Assembly (NCBI GenBank): GCA_047967505.1
Contig: CM106540.1
Source of the DNA: Dipteris shenzhenensis
Taxonomy: Eukaryota > Polypodiophyta > Polypodiopsida > Gleicheniales
Direction: 5' to 3' (one strand)
DNA: 64,000 nucleotides
Part shown: positions 1 to 10,128 of the stretch, in pieces
Numbering within the stretch: the stretch's first letter is position 1
How the letters are laid out: each line of letters opens with the position of its first letter
Made by a program: the position numbers and the translations under genes
Notes under the pieces: model-generated
Told to the model about the DNA's origin: nothing
Databases searched by the model: none
What the model saw: the letters and a program-made list of their open reading frames with translations, nothing else

Positions 1-360
1 GCTGCGGCTTCGGTTTCCCTCTATCAGATTTGGGAAACTCTTCTGGATGTTTGGATGCTTCTCATCCCAGATGTCTCCATTCCTCCTTTTCTTTCACTGG
101 ACTCGTTTTTGGATACTCTGGACCATTTGGACACAGAGATTGCATTCTAGGATGGGACAACAGTTTCCTCAGGCATATGCTTTCTTCAGAATGTCCCTCA
201 AGCAATCTTTGTATGATAGTTATGCTGCGACGGACTTGGATGCTACTAGCCTTGAAGTGTTTTCTGACTGTTTTTGAGTTTTTCCATTAGGCTCCCTTTT
301 TGAGTCTAATGTCATGTATATTGATCTTATGTTAATAATATAGTTAATGGCTTCACAAAA
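1..360 (+). mobile_element. 3' end of a non-LTR retrotransposon (LINE copy A)
   Basis: The frame ending with the stop at 275-277 encodes the last ~75 residues of a LINE ORF2 (motifs FFHWTRFWILWT and FFRMSLKQSLYDS). They align residue by residue with the C-terminus of the intact LINE ORF just downstream (FFHWIRYWALWT and FFRASLRQSLYDA). The 3' UTR after the stop is also alike: both copies have a GGCTCYCTTTTTGAG-like stretch and an ATAATATA stretch, then an A-tract. The copy enters the window from the left, so its 5' part lies outside. Copy A and copy B are diverged members of one family rather than a recent duplication. Confidence 0.8.
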
Positions 361-364
361 AAAA

Positions 365-392
<28 letters not shown>
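365..392 (+). repeat. (GT)14 microsatellite at LINE copy A tail
   Basis: A pure GT run follows eight A residues at the 3' end of LINE copy A. LINE copy B starts immediately after it. The same A-tract plus (GT)n arrangement ends copy B. Confidence 0.97.
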
Positions 393-396
<4 letters not shown>

Positions 397-2898
397 GTTT
401 CTCCTATTGTCTCTTTGCAAAAAGCCTCAATGCTGGAAATGTCTTTTACAGATGTGGAATTGGATGAAGCTCTTCGGCATTTGGGTAAACATAAATCCCC
501 TGGCTGGGATGGTCTGACGGTTGAATTCTTTGAAGCCTTTTGGCCTGAATTGAAGGGTCCAATTCTACAGTTTATAAATGTAGCCTGGCAGCAGCAACAT
601 CTTCCCTCAGCTTGGAAGCATGGTCTGGTTAAGCTTGTGCCCAAAAAACCTCTATGTGAGACTATGGATGACTGGAGGCCCATCACTTTGATGCCGGTTA
701 TATACAAACTGATTGCCAAACTGTTGGTACATCGGATAAAGAATATCCTTCATGATGGACTTCATCCCCGGCAATATGGTTTTGTTCGAAGACGGCACAT
801 ACATGACAATATCTCTAACACTCTCATCGCAATGGAATATGCAAAATATTCAGATCAAGATGTGTTGGTTATGCAGGTGGATGTGGCGAAGGCATTTGAT
901 ACAATACAGTGGGATTATGTCTCTCAAATCATGTCAAAACTTGGTTTTGGGCCAAAGCTAGTTAATGTCATATATTGGCTTTACTCAGATTCCACTGCAC
1001 AATGCTTTATAGGGAATCATTTGTCTGAGTCTTGGACTCTCGAACGTTCAGTTCGACAGGGATGCCCTCTCAGTGCTTTGCTATATGCCATCGCTTCACA
1101 TCCTTTGCTTCTTTATATGGATCACATGGTTGATACTGGACAGCTACAGGGGCTTCAAATTTCTGGTTCACGACCCTTCATTGCTCAAGCCTATGCAGAT
1201 GATTCATTCTTCATGCCAAAGAATAGTCCTTTGGAGATTCGCCTTTTGATGGATACCCTTTCAGATTTTGGGTTGGCAGCTCGTCTTAAAATCAACTTTC
1301 AGAAATCAAAACTCTTGCCTCTCAAGCATTGTGATTGGCATGCTACCCTGTGGCCAGGCCAGATTATTTATCCGGAAAACATAGTAAGACATTTGGGCTA
1401 TCCCATTGGCTGGAAAATCAGCAATAAGCAACAAATGTCATGGGTGTCAAACAAAATTCAGGACAAATTAGAATATTGGAAGATCTCCACTTGGCCTTTG
1501 CATGTACGGCTTCGAATTGTCCAGTCTATTGTTCTAGCTTATGTCCAGTTCTACCTTCCTCTATTACATTGGTCATCCCGAGATCTCACCTCCTTTATGT
1601 CTCAAGCCATGGAGATTTTTTGGAAAACTAAGCTTCATAAAAAAGCTTTACGGCTGCCCAAAATGGATATGCTTTGTTCACCAAGAATGCATGGTGGTTT
1701 GAATATAATCAACATCCAATTTCATGTGTTGGCAAGAAAGATCACTATGCTCAAGACATTTTTTCAACAAGAGCAGCCTTGGTCCATTATGTTGGCAATT
1801 TTGTGTGGACAGATGACCACAAATGCTTATGGACATTGGCTAGTTGATCCATCGGAAGTAGTACTGGGCAAATTTCAAGGTAAAATACCTAGCTGTCCAT
1901 TTTCTAATTCCTTGATACAGGACTGGAAGCAAGTACTCTCGCACATCAAATGGTCTCCCCTTCCTACTTCTACAGATTCCTCACTCAAAATGGAAAGTAT
2001 TCATTGGAGTGCTGTGTTCTCCTCTCCCCTTGCAGCTCAACAACCCATCAGAGCTTATAATCTTATGAAAATGGGTATCCGTTTCATCGATGACGTAGTA
2101 GATATGCAAGGAAATATTCTCACTTTTCCAGTAGCATGTCGACAATACAATCTGGGGATGCATCATAGACCTATATGGAAAGCTATTGCTGATCTCTTAC
2201 TCCCTCTGGTTCCGATTCCGACATTGAATGTCAGAGACAGGCTTCAAGCTTGGCACCTTCAGTCTTCAAATACAAGCATCTCCTCTAGGCCTTTGCATTT
2301 ATTGACTTCTATACAGGCTTATCAATTGATATTACCTCCTCCTTGGATTGCCCATCATGCTAATTCTCTATGGCATTTGAACAAGTCATTAGCCTGGTGG
2401 AAGGGAAAAGTGCAATTGATATGGAAGTTGAAAATGCCATTGAAGCAACGATTATTTTTATGGAGATGTATTGTTGGTATTCTTCCGGTAGGGGTGAAAT
2501 TGGCTCAAAGACGGATAGCTTCACCTCTTTGTCCAAGACGTCACCTTACATCTGAGAGTATTCCGCATCTACTGTGGTCTTGTTCATATTCCAGAAACCT
2601 TCTAGACAGAATCTCCTATTTCTTATCTCTCAGATTTCCAGCACACAGGTTCTACAGGTTTTTCTGGATGTATGGCAAACTATCAGCATCTCTGTCACAG
2701 TATTCTCTTTTCTTCCACTGGATCAGATACTGGGCCTTATGGACCCTCTGGTTGCAGCGTAATCAAGCATATCTGAATTCTCCCCTTCAGCATCCATATG
2801 AGTTCTTCCGAGCCTCATTGCGGCAGTCATTATATGATGCCTTACATGAGGAAGATTTGGTATTGTCTTGTATTCAACTTTTATTTTACTGCTTCTGA
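367..2898 (+). CDS. LINE ORF2 fragment: reverse transcriptase plus zinc-finger region, 5'-truncated
   Basis: This is the only long intact frame in the window (843 codons as open frame). The first ~9 codons are only the GT microsatellite read as CVCVC, so the real element sequence begins near 394. The endonuclease domain is missing. The frame opens at the usual RT entry (KSPGWDGL near residue 43). The RT motifs follow: VDVAKAFD with Asp 172 and Asp 178, RQGCPLSALLYA, and YADD at residues 276-279 (nt 1192-1203). Near residues 690-740 is a zf-RVT-like region (FLWRCIVGILPVG...HLLWSC). Its usual CPxC reads CPRR (Cys722 kept, second Cys replaced by Arg725), followed by His734 and Cys739. There are no internal stops, so the insertion is young or was recently active. 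It would copy element RNA at nicked target DNA in the nucleus. Without the endonuclease and ORF1 this copy cannot move by itself. L1-type plant LINE is the best fit. Confidence 0.93.
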
Positions 2899-3002
2899 TG
2901 CATAGGGCTTTGGCTCTCTTTTGAGCACTGCCCAGATGTAAATGAAAGTTTCATAATATAAGTATCTTGGTTTCGCCCCAAAACAAACCAAAAAAAAAAA
3001 AA

Positions 3003-3004
<2 letters not shown>
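393..3004 (+). mobile_element. LINE copy B, 5'-truncated, with A-tail
   Basis: The element runs from just after the (GT)n tail of copy A through the ORF2 fragment and a ~90-bp 3' UTR to a 14-base A-tract at about 2991-3004. The 5' truncation point falls just upstream of the RT domain, as is common when reverse transcription ends early. Both ends therefore touch (GT)n. No non-repetitive target-site duplication can be recognised because both flanks are simple repeats. Confidence 0.8.
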
Positions 3005-3040
<36 letters not shown>

Positions 3041-3180
3041 ATGCATGCATACATACATACCATACATACATACATTTACATATACATGTACATACATACA
3101 TACATGTAAAATACCTATATGTATGTATGTATCTACATACACACACACGTGTACGTGTACGTGTACGTGCACACGTATGT
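3005..3180 (+). repeat. (GT)17 then ATAC/GTAC-type simple repeats
   Basis: A pure GT run (3005-3038) passes into ATGC, ATAC, GTAT and CGTGTA units up to about 3180. All ORFs read through this stretch in any frame are low-complexity artefacts. Confidence 0.95.
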
Positions 3181-3690
3181 GTGCCCCCGTCGACCCTCCC
3201 AGCCCCTCCCTCACCTAATCTTCCTATCGCGAGGGGTCTCCAGAGTGTCACCTAGGCTGAGCCTAGGACCTGGCCAAGCTGCACCTGCTTATGGAGTGCT
3301 GTGGCAATGCCCTGCCTTGGCCATGGGCTGCTGTGGAAAGTGTGACGCCCCAAGAAGCAGTCACGAACACTCCAAGGGCACCAAGAAGCTATCGCGACCA
3401 CCCCAGGGCCTGTACTGGGCTGTCGTGCACAGCCCCCTCTAGAACCTGCTCCAGGCCACGGACCTGCTGCTGTACCTGCCGCACGTCTCTAGCTTGAACT
3501 GGACTGCAAAACACCTGCAAGAATCTACAAGGACCTGCAAGAAAGCATTAAGAAACAGTACCCACCTGCTTCCAGGGGACCATTTACTGTTGTGGAACAC
3601 CCGAAGCTGCACACAAACACAAATATGTGAGGCACAGATAGACAAAACAGTCTGCAAGTACGGTATCTAAGGGATAAAAATCCAAATAGT
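3181..3690. other. GC-richer unassigned segment
   Basis: About 500 bp of GC-richer sequence than its surroundings with short open frames on both strands. None shows a family motif or typical splice-bounded exon that I recognise. It could be the leader or LTR remnant of the element that carries the coiled-coil relic beginning near 3690. Confidence 0.4.
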
Positions 3691-4225
3691 CAAAATTGTA
3701 AGAAATAGAGCAGAATTGTGCAAACAATTCTGTCTACACGAGGATATGTAGAGGAAACACAGGGGAAGCAAGCTTTGGAAGCTGCTATAACGGCTTACAT
3801 AGCAGGAGGACCACCCAAAGGTATTTCAGACGTCATCACCCACCCCATACGATTTGTCTAGTGCCGGTTGAGGAGGTTGATAGCTTGGAAGCCACTAATA
3901 TGGTGTTGTTCAATGAGAAAGCACATGTAAACAAGGTATTATCTGAGACAAAGAAACAAGGTGGATGGTGCAAGATGAATGGTGGAAGGAGAAAGGCAAA
4001 AGGAATGAATGGGAGAAGGAGAGAACAGCGTGGGAATCAGAAAAGATCAGCCTTAAAGATCAGTGTAAGCCATGGGGACCGAACGACAACAACTAAGAGA
4101 TATGCAAGAAGCACCTGAAGGGGCATGCAAGGCAATAGAAGAGCTGACATATGAGAATGAAAGATTTGGCAGCTTTGCACGCCACCATCCAAGGTAAGCA
4201 TGCTGAGTTTACAGAAAATTCACCT
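3690..4225 (+). pseudogene. Coiled-coil, TE-like coding relic (copy 1)
   Basis: The sequence is clearly paralogous to 20230-20740: both read 'EALEAAI..Y' near the start, then VDSLEATN and NEKAH, then a Lys/Glu-rich helix. Here the frame at 3861-4118 holds VDSLEATNMVLFNEKAH followed by a basic stretch (GGRRKAKGMNGRRREQRG). Stops and frameshifts interrupt both copies. The heptad-like, charged composition suggests a coiled coil of the kind found in retroelement gag-like proteins, but no named domain is recognised. The homology with copy 2 stops at 'GAGTTTAC' near 4218, about 35 bp before a primer-binding-site-like motif. This suggests truncation by a later insertion or recombination. Confidence 0.55.
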
Positions 4226-4251
4226 TAGTACATGTTCAGATATCTCCAACA

Positions 4252-4264
4252 TGGTATCAGAGCC
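4252..4264 (+). other. LTR-retrotransposon primer binding site (tRNA-Met type)
   Basis: TGGTATCAGAGCC matches the 3' end complement of plant initiator tRNA-Met exactly. It is preceded by CCAACA, the expected CA end of a 5' LTR. The sequence after it should be the leader of an LTR element, now degraded. Confidence 0.7.
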
Positions 4265-4926
4265 AGTTGCAATTCAGAGGTGTAAGAGCCAAGAGAGGTG
4301 ATTGAGCTCCAACGACCCACAGATCGACACAGCAGTGGATCAGAAGGTCAACTCAGAGGGTAGTTGAGGACGGCTAAAAATTAAGCAGGAAGGAATATCA
4401 TGACATGAGTACCTAGTATTACCATGGGACTGGTCAAGGGAAGAAGGTTGGTTCAGGCGGTTCTACAAACAGATATTGAGTGAGATAGGGAGGAAAAGGT
4501 TAAGTTATAGCTCATTGCCTAGGGGTAAAAAAGGGATTAGAATAAGAGTGGAGTCAAGGAATCGTAGAAACTCTAGTACCTTGAGGATTAACCTAGGTCT
4601 TAGGGAGAATTGAAAGAGCACGTCTAATGGAGTGTAACCACTCGTGTCGTAACATCCCTCTTCCATCCCTTTCCTTGGAAGGATACTTCTCTCTCATACA
4701 TTAGTAGTACCCAACTAGGGGAGCACCCAGGATAAGTCCTAAGCACATAGTTAGTCAACCTAGAGTAGGAAATGAACAGGATAGGGAAAGAAATACCTAA
4801 CATAGACGTCATGGAGCACTTATTGCAGCATTGAGGCTGTAGGAGGCCCTATAGAGACTTAGTTTCTCTACTAATCGACAAGAATCAGGAATTTGAGGAG
4901 AACTAGACAATTTGGTTCATTACACT
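4265..4926. other. Degraded LTR-element leader, no coding region seen
   Basis: This stretch lies between two primer-binding-site-like motifs. No frame longer than a few dozen codons carries a recognisable domain. It may contain the remnant of a second LTR ending near 4925. Confidence 0.35.
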
Positions 4927-4938
4927 TGGTATCAAAGC
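4927..4938 (+). other. Second primer-binding-site-like motif
   Basis: TGGTATCAAAGC differs from the canonical site by one base and lies just before an open frame beginning ATGGATCC at 4939. Two such sites within 675 bp suggest nested or tandem LTR remnants. Confidence 0.5.
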
Positions 4939-5830
4939 ATGGATCCTCTGCTTGTGAAGTCAAAGAGAACGTTGCACACCGATTCAATTGACATTCGAGT
5001 GACAAGAGGGGTCGATAATGACTCCAATGAATTAAGAGGTCGATCGAACTATGCCTACAACGTGCACGATGAACGTGCAGTAATGAAGGAAAGGCTTCAA
5101 GAGATCAAAGCAACCAGGCACCTCGAACACAAAAGACTCATGGGAGCATGTATAGTCGACTACTCACCTCACCTAGTAGAAGCTGAGCACCTGAAGACGA
5201 GTGCGATGGATTGAGGTCGTGTACTAGAGGCAAGGAATGGTGCATGGAGGTTTGAGAAACCTCATATAAGCACGAAAAAGATCTATTGGCAGCTGAATTG
5301 ACGAAGGCAAACCAAGGTGATGGATCCACAAAGCCAAAGCGTGAGTCGCACGGCTGTCGCAATAGACGGAAAAGAGGAGTCGCAATAGAAGTTTGGCTGA
5401 GAAGCATCCACAAAGATGAATGTCAACTGTTTAATTACATGAATCGGAGCCATATGTCACACGCATGCAAGAAGATCCCACGATCGGTAAAGGACTAGCT
5501 CGAAATATAGTCAAGGGCAATTGGAGCATCACGGATGGCCACTCAATGGGAGACTTTGATGGTGAAGTTTTGGATCTCCAAGGGTTCTACAGTCCCTTAC
5601 AAGGTTAAAGCAAACAATTTGAGTACTCTTATTGAACAATCTCACAAGAGAAATATCTCTACCAAAGGGGCCATGGAGGATCCCAAGAAGACTAAATGGT
5701 CAAAGTCTCCCACGTACATTAATGAGATGAGATGTTTCTTAGGGATGTGTAGCTACTACAGACCTACTATAGCCTTTGAGAGCCAAAGCTTCAAAGTGCT
5801 GAATGCATTTATGAAAAAGAGTTATTAGTT
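4939..5830 (+). pseudogene. Decayed Ty3/gypsy gag-pol scrap
   Basis: The first part (4939-5214) is an open frame of ~92 codons with charged helical character, in the position expected for gag. Around 5430-5475 a degenerate zinc-knuckle-like stretch (HMSHACKK) can be seen. At 5700-5820 the frame reads EMRCFLGMCSYYRPTI followed by LNAFMKK. This is the conserved stretch of Ty3/gypsy polymerases between the RT thumb and the RNase H region (FLGxxxYYRxFI...PLxxLxKK). Most of protease and RT is missing between these parts, so the copy is internally deleted and full of stops. The pol assignment is firm; the gag part is inferred from position. Confidence 0.6.
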
Positions 5831-6725
5831 GTTGTGCACGAATATCTCTGGACAACCTACATTTCAGTATTAAACTGGGAAAGAGGATGTAGCTTGCAAC
5901 ATTTAGTACAAGAGGGTATAGGAAAATGCTCCTAAACATTGATAGTGTGTTGTGCTCAAATGTTATCTCAAGAGATAAACCTTGATAAATAAGAAATGAA
6001 AAAGAGAAAAAGCTAGCAAGAGAAAAATAATGTTCATAGCGACGCTTCGCTCAAATCAAGCAAGAGGGTACTTTGGAGGTACCAAGAGTAATTGAGGGTT
6101 TGATGGTACCCAAGAGTAATTGAGGTTTTGAGAGCACCCACATTTGGAGGCCACGGTACCGATAAACAATGTTATATTGGTCAATCTTCTTGGATCCTTG
6201 AGCTAAGTATTCTTACCCTTCCTTTTGATTATTATTTTATTAAAAGGAACAAATAAGATAAAATGAACAACAAAAGGAGAAGCTAATCAAAAAGCAGTCC
6301 ACATTTTCTTCATTCAAGCTACAACTGCTTGTGAAGAGTATACGATTTCATTTAAGTCTCTCCCAAACGAACATGTAAAGCAAAAAAATGCTTAAACAAT
6401 CTACTTGATACCGCAATGCACCACTTAGGATAGTCTAAAATAAGGAAATTCGTAGCCTAAAACAAATAGGCATCCGAACTGAAAGTATATCTGACCTGTA
6501 TTATGGCACTTCAAAACTCTGATACATGAAGCATTCCAAAGGCGTTAAGTCTTAAAGACCACAAAAATTTGCAGTGACAGTCCTACTTCACCATTGCTCC
6601 ATAAGTGAGAGGGAGTGAAATCTTTTTACAAACATTCTAACCCCTCTAACCAAGGAGGAGAACTATTCTACAGAAGCATACGATGGTTTTCAGACAAACC
6701 CGCAAATTAAACTACTCCTTGAACC
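5831..6725. other. Unassigned AT-rich stretch with a short duplication
   Basis: Around 6080-6140 the phrase GGTACC(C)AAGAGTAATTGAGG occurs twice, ~37 bp apart. I searched the minus strand for further exons of the hydrolase-like gene (for instance a GITMGGG-type motif) and saw none. Otherwise nothing is recognised. Confidence 0.4.
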
Positions 6726-6759
6726 TAAAACTTGCTGAATATCTTGAAAGCAGCAATAC

Positions 6760-7298
6760 CTTCTAGACCATATCTATGCAAATCCTTCACATCTGCACCT
6801 GAACAGAACGTACCACCTGCCCCCTATTCAAGGAAAAATATTCAAGAAAACATTTGAACGATAAGGAGCAGGGGCTGTAACATGCAATAGACATGAAGCC
6901 CTTCAAGAAATAGCACAACTCAATAAATTTGGATTTCCTTCATAGAAGCAAATAATCATTCAAAGCCTCTTTCTACAGCATGACACCAAAGCTTCCTCGA
7001 ATGGCCTCCAAAGGGAAAATCAAAAACATAGCCTTCAGTTTAGTACACCACAGGGATTACTTTGAGAATAACCATGTGGACACCATTTTCATGCTCCCAC
7101 TTCTCATAAAATCTTCGAAGTCGGGTTACCTGCAAAACAAAACATCCTCATAATTTGTTGATTGCCTACTGCAAACACTTCCAGCATTCCAACACACAAA
7201 GAGCCATAGCTGTGTACCATAGACGTTGTAAGTGCATTAAGATGCTTTGGGTTGTTCAGTGTTGCCACTCTTGACCCTAGCCCTCGGCTTATTGTAAC
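6760..7298 (-). CDS. Partial gene, three exons: 3-hydroxyisobutyryl-CoA hydrolase / enoyl-CoA hydratase-like
   Basis: Reading the minus strand, three exon-like blocks follow each other in the right order. Block 1 (7298-7218, 27 codons) contains ATLNNPKHLNALTTSM. It follows a TTTCTTCAG acceptor and ends at a GTACAC donor. Block 2 (7129-7061, 23 codons) reads VTRLRRFYEKWEHENGVHM, after TTTTGCAG and before GTAATC. Block 3 (starting 6823 after TTGAATAG) reads GAGGTFCSGADVKDL, with a likely GTATTG donor near 6759. Joined, they match the N-terminal part of the crotonase fold: LNxPxxLNAL, the linker helix, and the oxyanion-hole motif GxGxxFCxGxD. In plants this family includes CHY1-like hydrolases of valine catabolism in peroxisomes or mitochondria. 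The introns are 88 and 237 bp. The first exon(s) and all downstream exons are not found. This may be part of a gene with very long introns, or a gene fragment. If block 3 continued past the donor it would hit a stop at about 6725-6727. Confidence 0.8.
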
Positions 7299-7500
7299 CT
7301 GAAGAAAGTCAAGTAGCCATTGTAGCTCAAGAAACAAAGTGATTAAAAGATGCCTGTAGAAAACAAATAATTACAGGAACTGAAAATATCAGTTGTAACA
7401 GCACTACCTAAACTGAAGAAGTACCAGAATATAAGCAAGACTTGATTGTAACTATGATACACATTAGGTAAACTGTCGTGCTATTTATAGCAACATGGAA
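7299..7500 (-). other. Probable intron or upstream region of the hydrolase-like gene
   Basis: The minus strand just upstream of exon block 1 ends in a pyrimidine-rich acceptor (CTTGACTTTCTTCAG). No further coding block with family similarity is seen up to the GC-rich segment at 7500, so the preceding exon must be farther away or lost. Confidence 0.5.
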
Positions 7501-8423
7501 GCCATAGACTATTTTTTGGAATAGAGTTGGTCACCTCCCCACCCCCATATGAGGAGTTCATCGGGCGGGTGGACAATAGAGTAGTAATAGGCATGGGCTG
7601 GCAGGGGATACCGACCACGGAGGGCAGATCTGGCAAAGGAACATCCAGATGCTGTCCACCCATGGAGAGGACAGAAATGCACAGGTCAGCAAGCTCTGGA
7701 AGACCCTAAGGGCATGCAAAACATGCTGGGACATGAGCAGCCGTGCCTGGGCCAGTGGCAGCCTGCCACGTGGCCAGGCAGGGCCAGCAAGAGACGAGGA
7801 ACAAGCGCTAAGGGGCTTTTTATAGCCTCCCCAAGCCAGTCAGCTGGTAGGTGCAGACTGAGTTGGCCAGGAAGAGGCTGCTGGGTAGGTCCATTTCGCA
7901 GGGCCTTGTGCCCTATAAAAGGGAGGCCTTTGGGCCTCATTTGAATATCACGTGGAGCAGCAATCCAAGAGCAGGAAGGAGCAGCAGGAGGACCACCCTT
8001 GAGCCTATATTCAGGAGGTGAAGGTGACCTATAGAGTGCTGCAGATATAGCTCAAGGAGCTGCCCACCTAGGCTGAGTTTCGGAACAGCAAGGTGGAAGA
8101 GATCCTTTGGACGGAGAGTCTACATAAGCTCAGTGGAGCATGCGGGCTCAGAGATCTAGAGGTGCCAGGCATATAGTAGGAGAACCCTTTTGGTATTGTA
8201 TCTTGTCCAGTTTATGGATGGATGGAAATATATAAGAAGATTCTATATATTTTGTCCTTGAGCACAGTCTATTTGCTAGTCTGCACATAAATAAATGGTT
8301 GTGAAGTACACACATGGCTATGAAGCTTGATTCCATAGTGAAACACTTCCGCGTATACTTCCTAGACTAATCTATCAGTCTTCCGCTGCGGGATACCCTC
8401 TGGTGGGATTTCATTTTCTAACA
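7500..8423 (+). mobile_element. LTR-like GC-rich block with TATA box
   Basis: About 0.9 kb of locally GC-rich DNA without a convincing coding frame. A strong TATA box (CTATAAAAGGG) sits at 7912-7922. The block ends in TTTTCTAACA near 8423, which would suit an LTR 3' end. The matching TGTTAG-type start and a target duplication could not be located, so a solo LTR is an inference. Alternatively it could be a GC-rich promoter region; the TATA box points rightward, away from the minus-strand exons. Confidence 0.35.
7912..7922 (+). promoter_or_regulatory. TATA-box-like element
   Basis: CTATAAAAGGG is a near-ideal plant TATA box, followed ~30 bp later by TTTGAATATCACGTGG, which includes a G-box core (CACGTG). 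The context is the LTR-like block. Confidence 0.45.
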
Positions 8424-8438
8424 CTACTCACTGTACAG

Positions 8439-8500
8439 CATGAAGACTATTTACTATACAGCAGACAATCATGAAGACTATTTACTGTACAGCAGACAAT
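8439..8500 (+). repeat. 31-bp tandem duplication
   Basis: Two nearly identical copies of CATGAAGACTATTTACTRTA plus CAGCAGACAAT lie directly side by side (8439-8469 and 8470-8500), differing at one base. Confidence 0.9.
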
Positions 8501-9114
8501 AACAAAGAGATTCATTGCTGTCATTAACAACACAGGGTACGTATCTAAAGAGTAGATTAGTTAAGAGGAGAAGTTTGGGCATGTTCCTGGATTCATCTAG
8601 AGGTATATAGTTATACTGGAAAGGCCATCAGCAGACTGCTGGGTCACCAGTTATGGACAGAGAGCTACCTAAAAGATAGACATCATTATCTCAATAGCTA
8701 TGCGAACGTTGAGTCAGACAAGTTCCGAGCTGTAGAAGCAACAATAGTTGAATATGATCGACGGTCCAGCCATGTGTTATCCCCATTATCATCATACTCC
8801 CTCCCTGTCACAGGAGGTCAAGAAATATGTGTGGTATCCGACCGTGTAATACTACAGGCTCTTGATAAGTGGTCTATGTGTCCCCTCATCAGCCCAAAAA
8901 AGGATTAGGTAGAGTAACATATGAAGCATACCCTTTGCTCACGAGAAATATTCCCCATGTCCTCCTTCCCTAACCCTGCCTCAATGATCAATCCACGTGA
9001 TGAGACTCTTATCTAACCCAAGGCAATCCTCACTGGTGCAAGGAGGGAGGAGCAAGGGAGGAGGAAGGCGGGAGGCGGAAGGGAAGGGAGGGGAGGGGAG
9101 GTGAGAGGGGAGGG
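8501..9114. other. Unassigned, ending in a purine-rich tract
   Basis: 8501-9040 has no frame with recognisable motifs. 9043-9114 is an almost pure G/A tract, into which the gag-only element at 9115 appears to have inserted. Confidence 0.5.
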
Positions 9115-9275
9115 TCTAGGAGCAGATTGAGGAGATGATTGTGGAGCTCTGAAGTCATCAGTGATGTCAGTGAGCATGTAAAAGGTGCCTACATAAGGAC
9201 CTCACTCTTCTTCATCATATATGCAAGTATTCTAAATTTGTGTCCACTCTACTCTTTCCTTTCAATTTACCAACA
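9115..9275 (+). repeat. 5' LTR remnant of the gag-only element
   Basis: The sequence from TCTAGGAGCAG to TTACCAACA equals 11459-11619 of the 3' LTR with only a few substitutions. The first 126 bp of the LTR (TGTTGGGATATC onwards) are absent here and replaced by a purine tract. Confidence 0.88.
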
Positions 9276-9289
9276 TCGTATCAGAGCCA
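9276..9289 (+). other. Primer binding site of the gag-only element
   Basis: TCGTATCAGAGCCA directly follows the LTR end CCAACA. It matches the initiator tRNA-Met complement except for one base (C for G at position 2). Confidence 0.8.
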
Positions 9290-10128
9290 TTTGATCCCCC
9301 TTGATTCCATTTCTGCCACATCATCATCTTCTTCTCCATCTTCTTCTTCACCATCTCTTCCTCTTCTTCCCAAAACTTGCTTAAGCCTGTTCTCCTCCGT
9401 TTCTCTGCCATTCTCCATGCCCTTCCTGCTGGAGATACACCTCGAAGGGGCGAACCCCTGGCTGCAAGGAATCGAAGAATTACTGCCTCTGCTCGTCGCC
9501 ATTTCACACAGATCGTCGACCCTTCTTCCTGCATTTTGAGAATGCTCCATGCTTCTCTAATTCCTTTCAGAGGGAGCTTCTCCATACCTAGAGCTACCCT
9601 GTGCTGAAATCTGAGCAGCAATGGCTGCATATTCAAGCTGAAAACAGAGAAAAACCAGTCGAAAATGGAGAGGCAAGCTATGGCGCCCTGACGGGATTTT
9701 GCGCCCCTTCTCCTCAGTGGACCTTCCGTGGTATATAAGCTTTCTTTTGGCTCAGAAACCCCCTTTTCCTTTGCTCTGGAGAGTGAGATACAAGCCCTCC
9801 AAGTTCAGTCTTTTGATTTTGACAGTTTTGACAAGTTTTTGAAAGGGATGCTACATAAGATGCTACTCTAGCATTTCTGAGTTTTTGAAGTTTTCAATAG
9901 CATCAGTACAACTGTGGCTTCAGCTTTGCTTTGAGTTGCTATACCTGGTTTTGATTGGAAAGCTTTCATTTTAGCCACCTCTATGAAGCATGTAAGAAAA
10001 AGCATCATTGATTGAATTTTGGTCACTAGTCTTTGCTACATTAAATGCTTATATTTGGAAGCCTTTCACTTGTTATTCTAGCCTTGTAAGAGAGAAGACA
10101 CTGCCCAATACCTGGGTTAGACCCTCTC

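Noticed and set aside
2881-3255. Several open frames on both strands across 2.9-3.25 kb
   Set aside because: They arise from the (GT)n and ATAC repeats after LINE copy B; no domain or conserved start.
9262-9636. 124-codon minus-strand frame and overlapping plus frames in the gag-only element leader
   Set aside because: Low-complexity Glu/Lys or Ser/Pro frames from a CTTCTT-type tract; the element's true coding region is gag at 10.1 kb.
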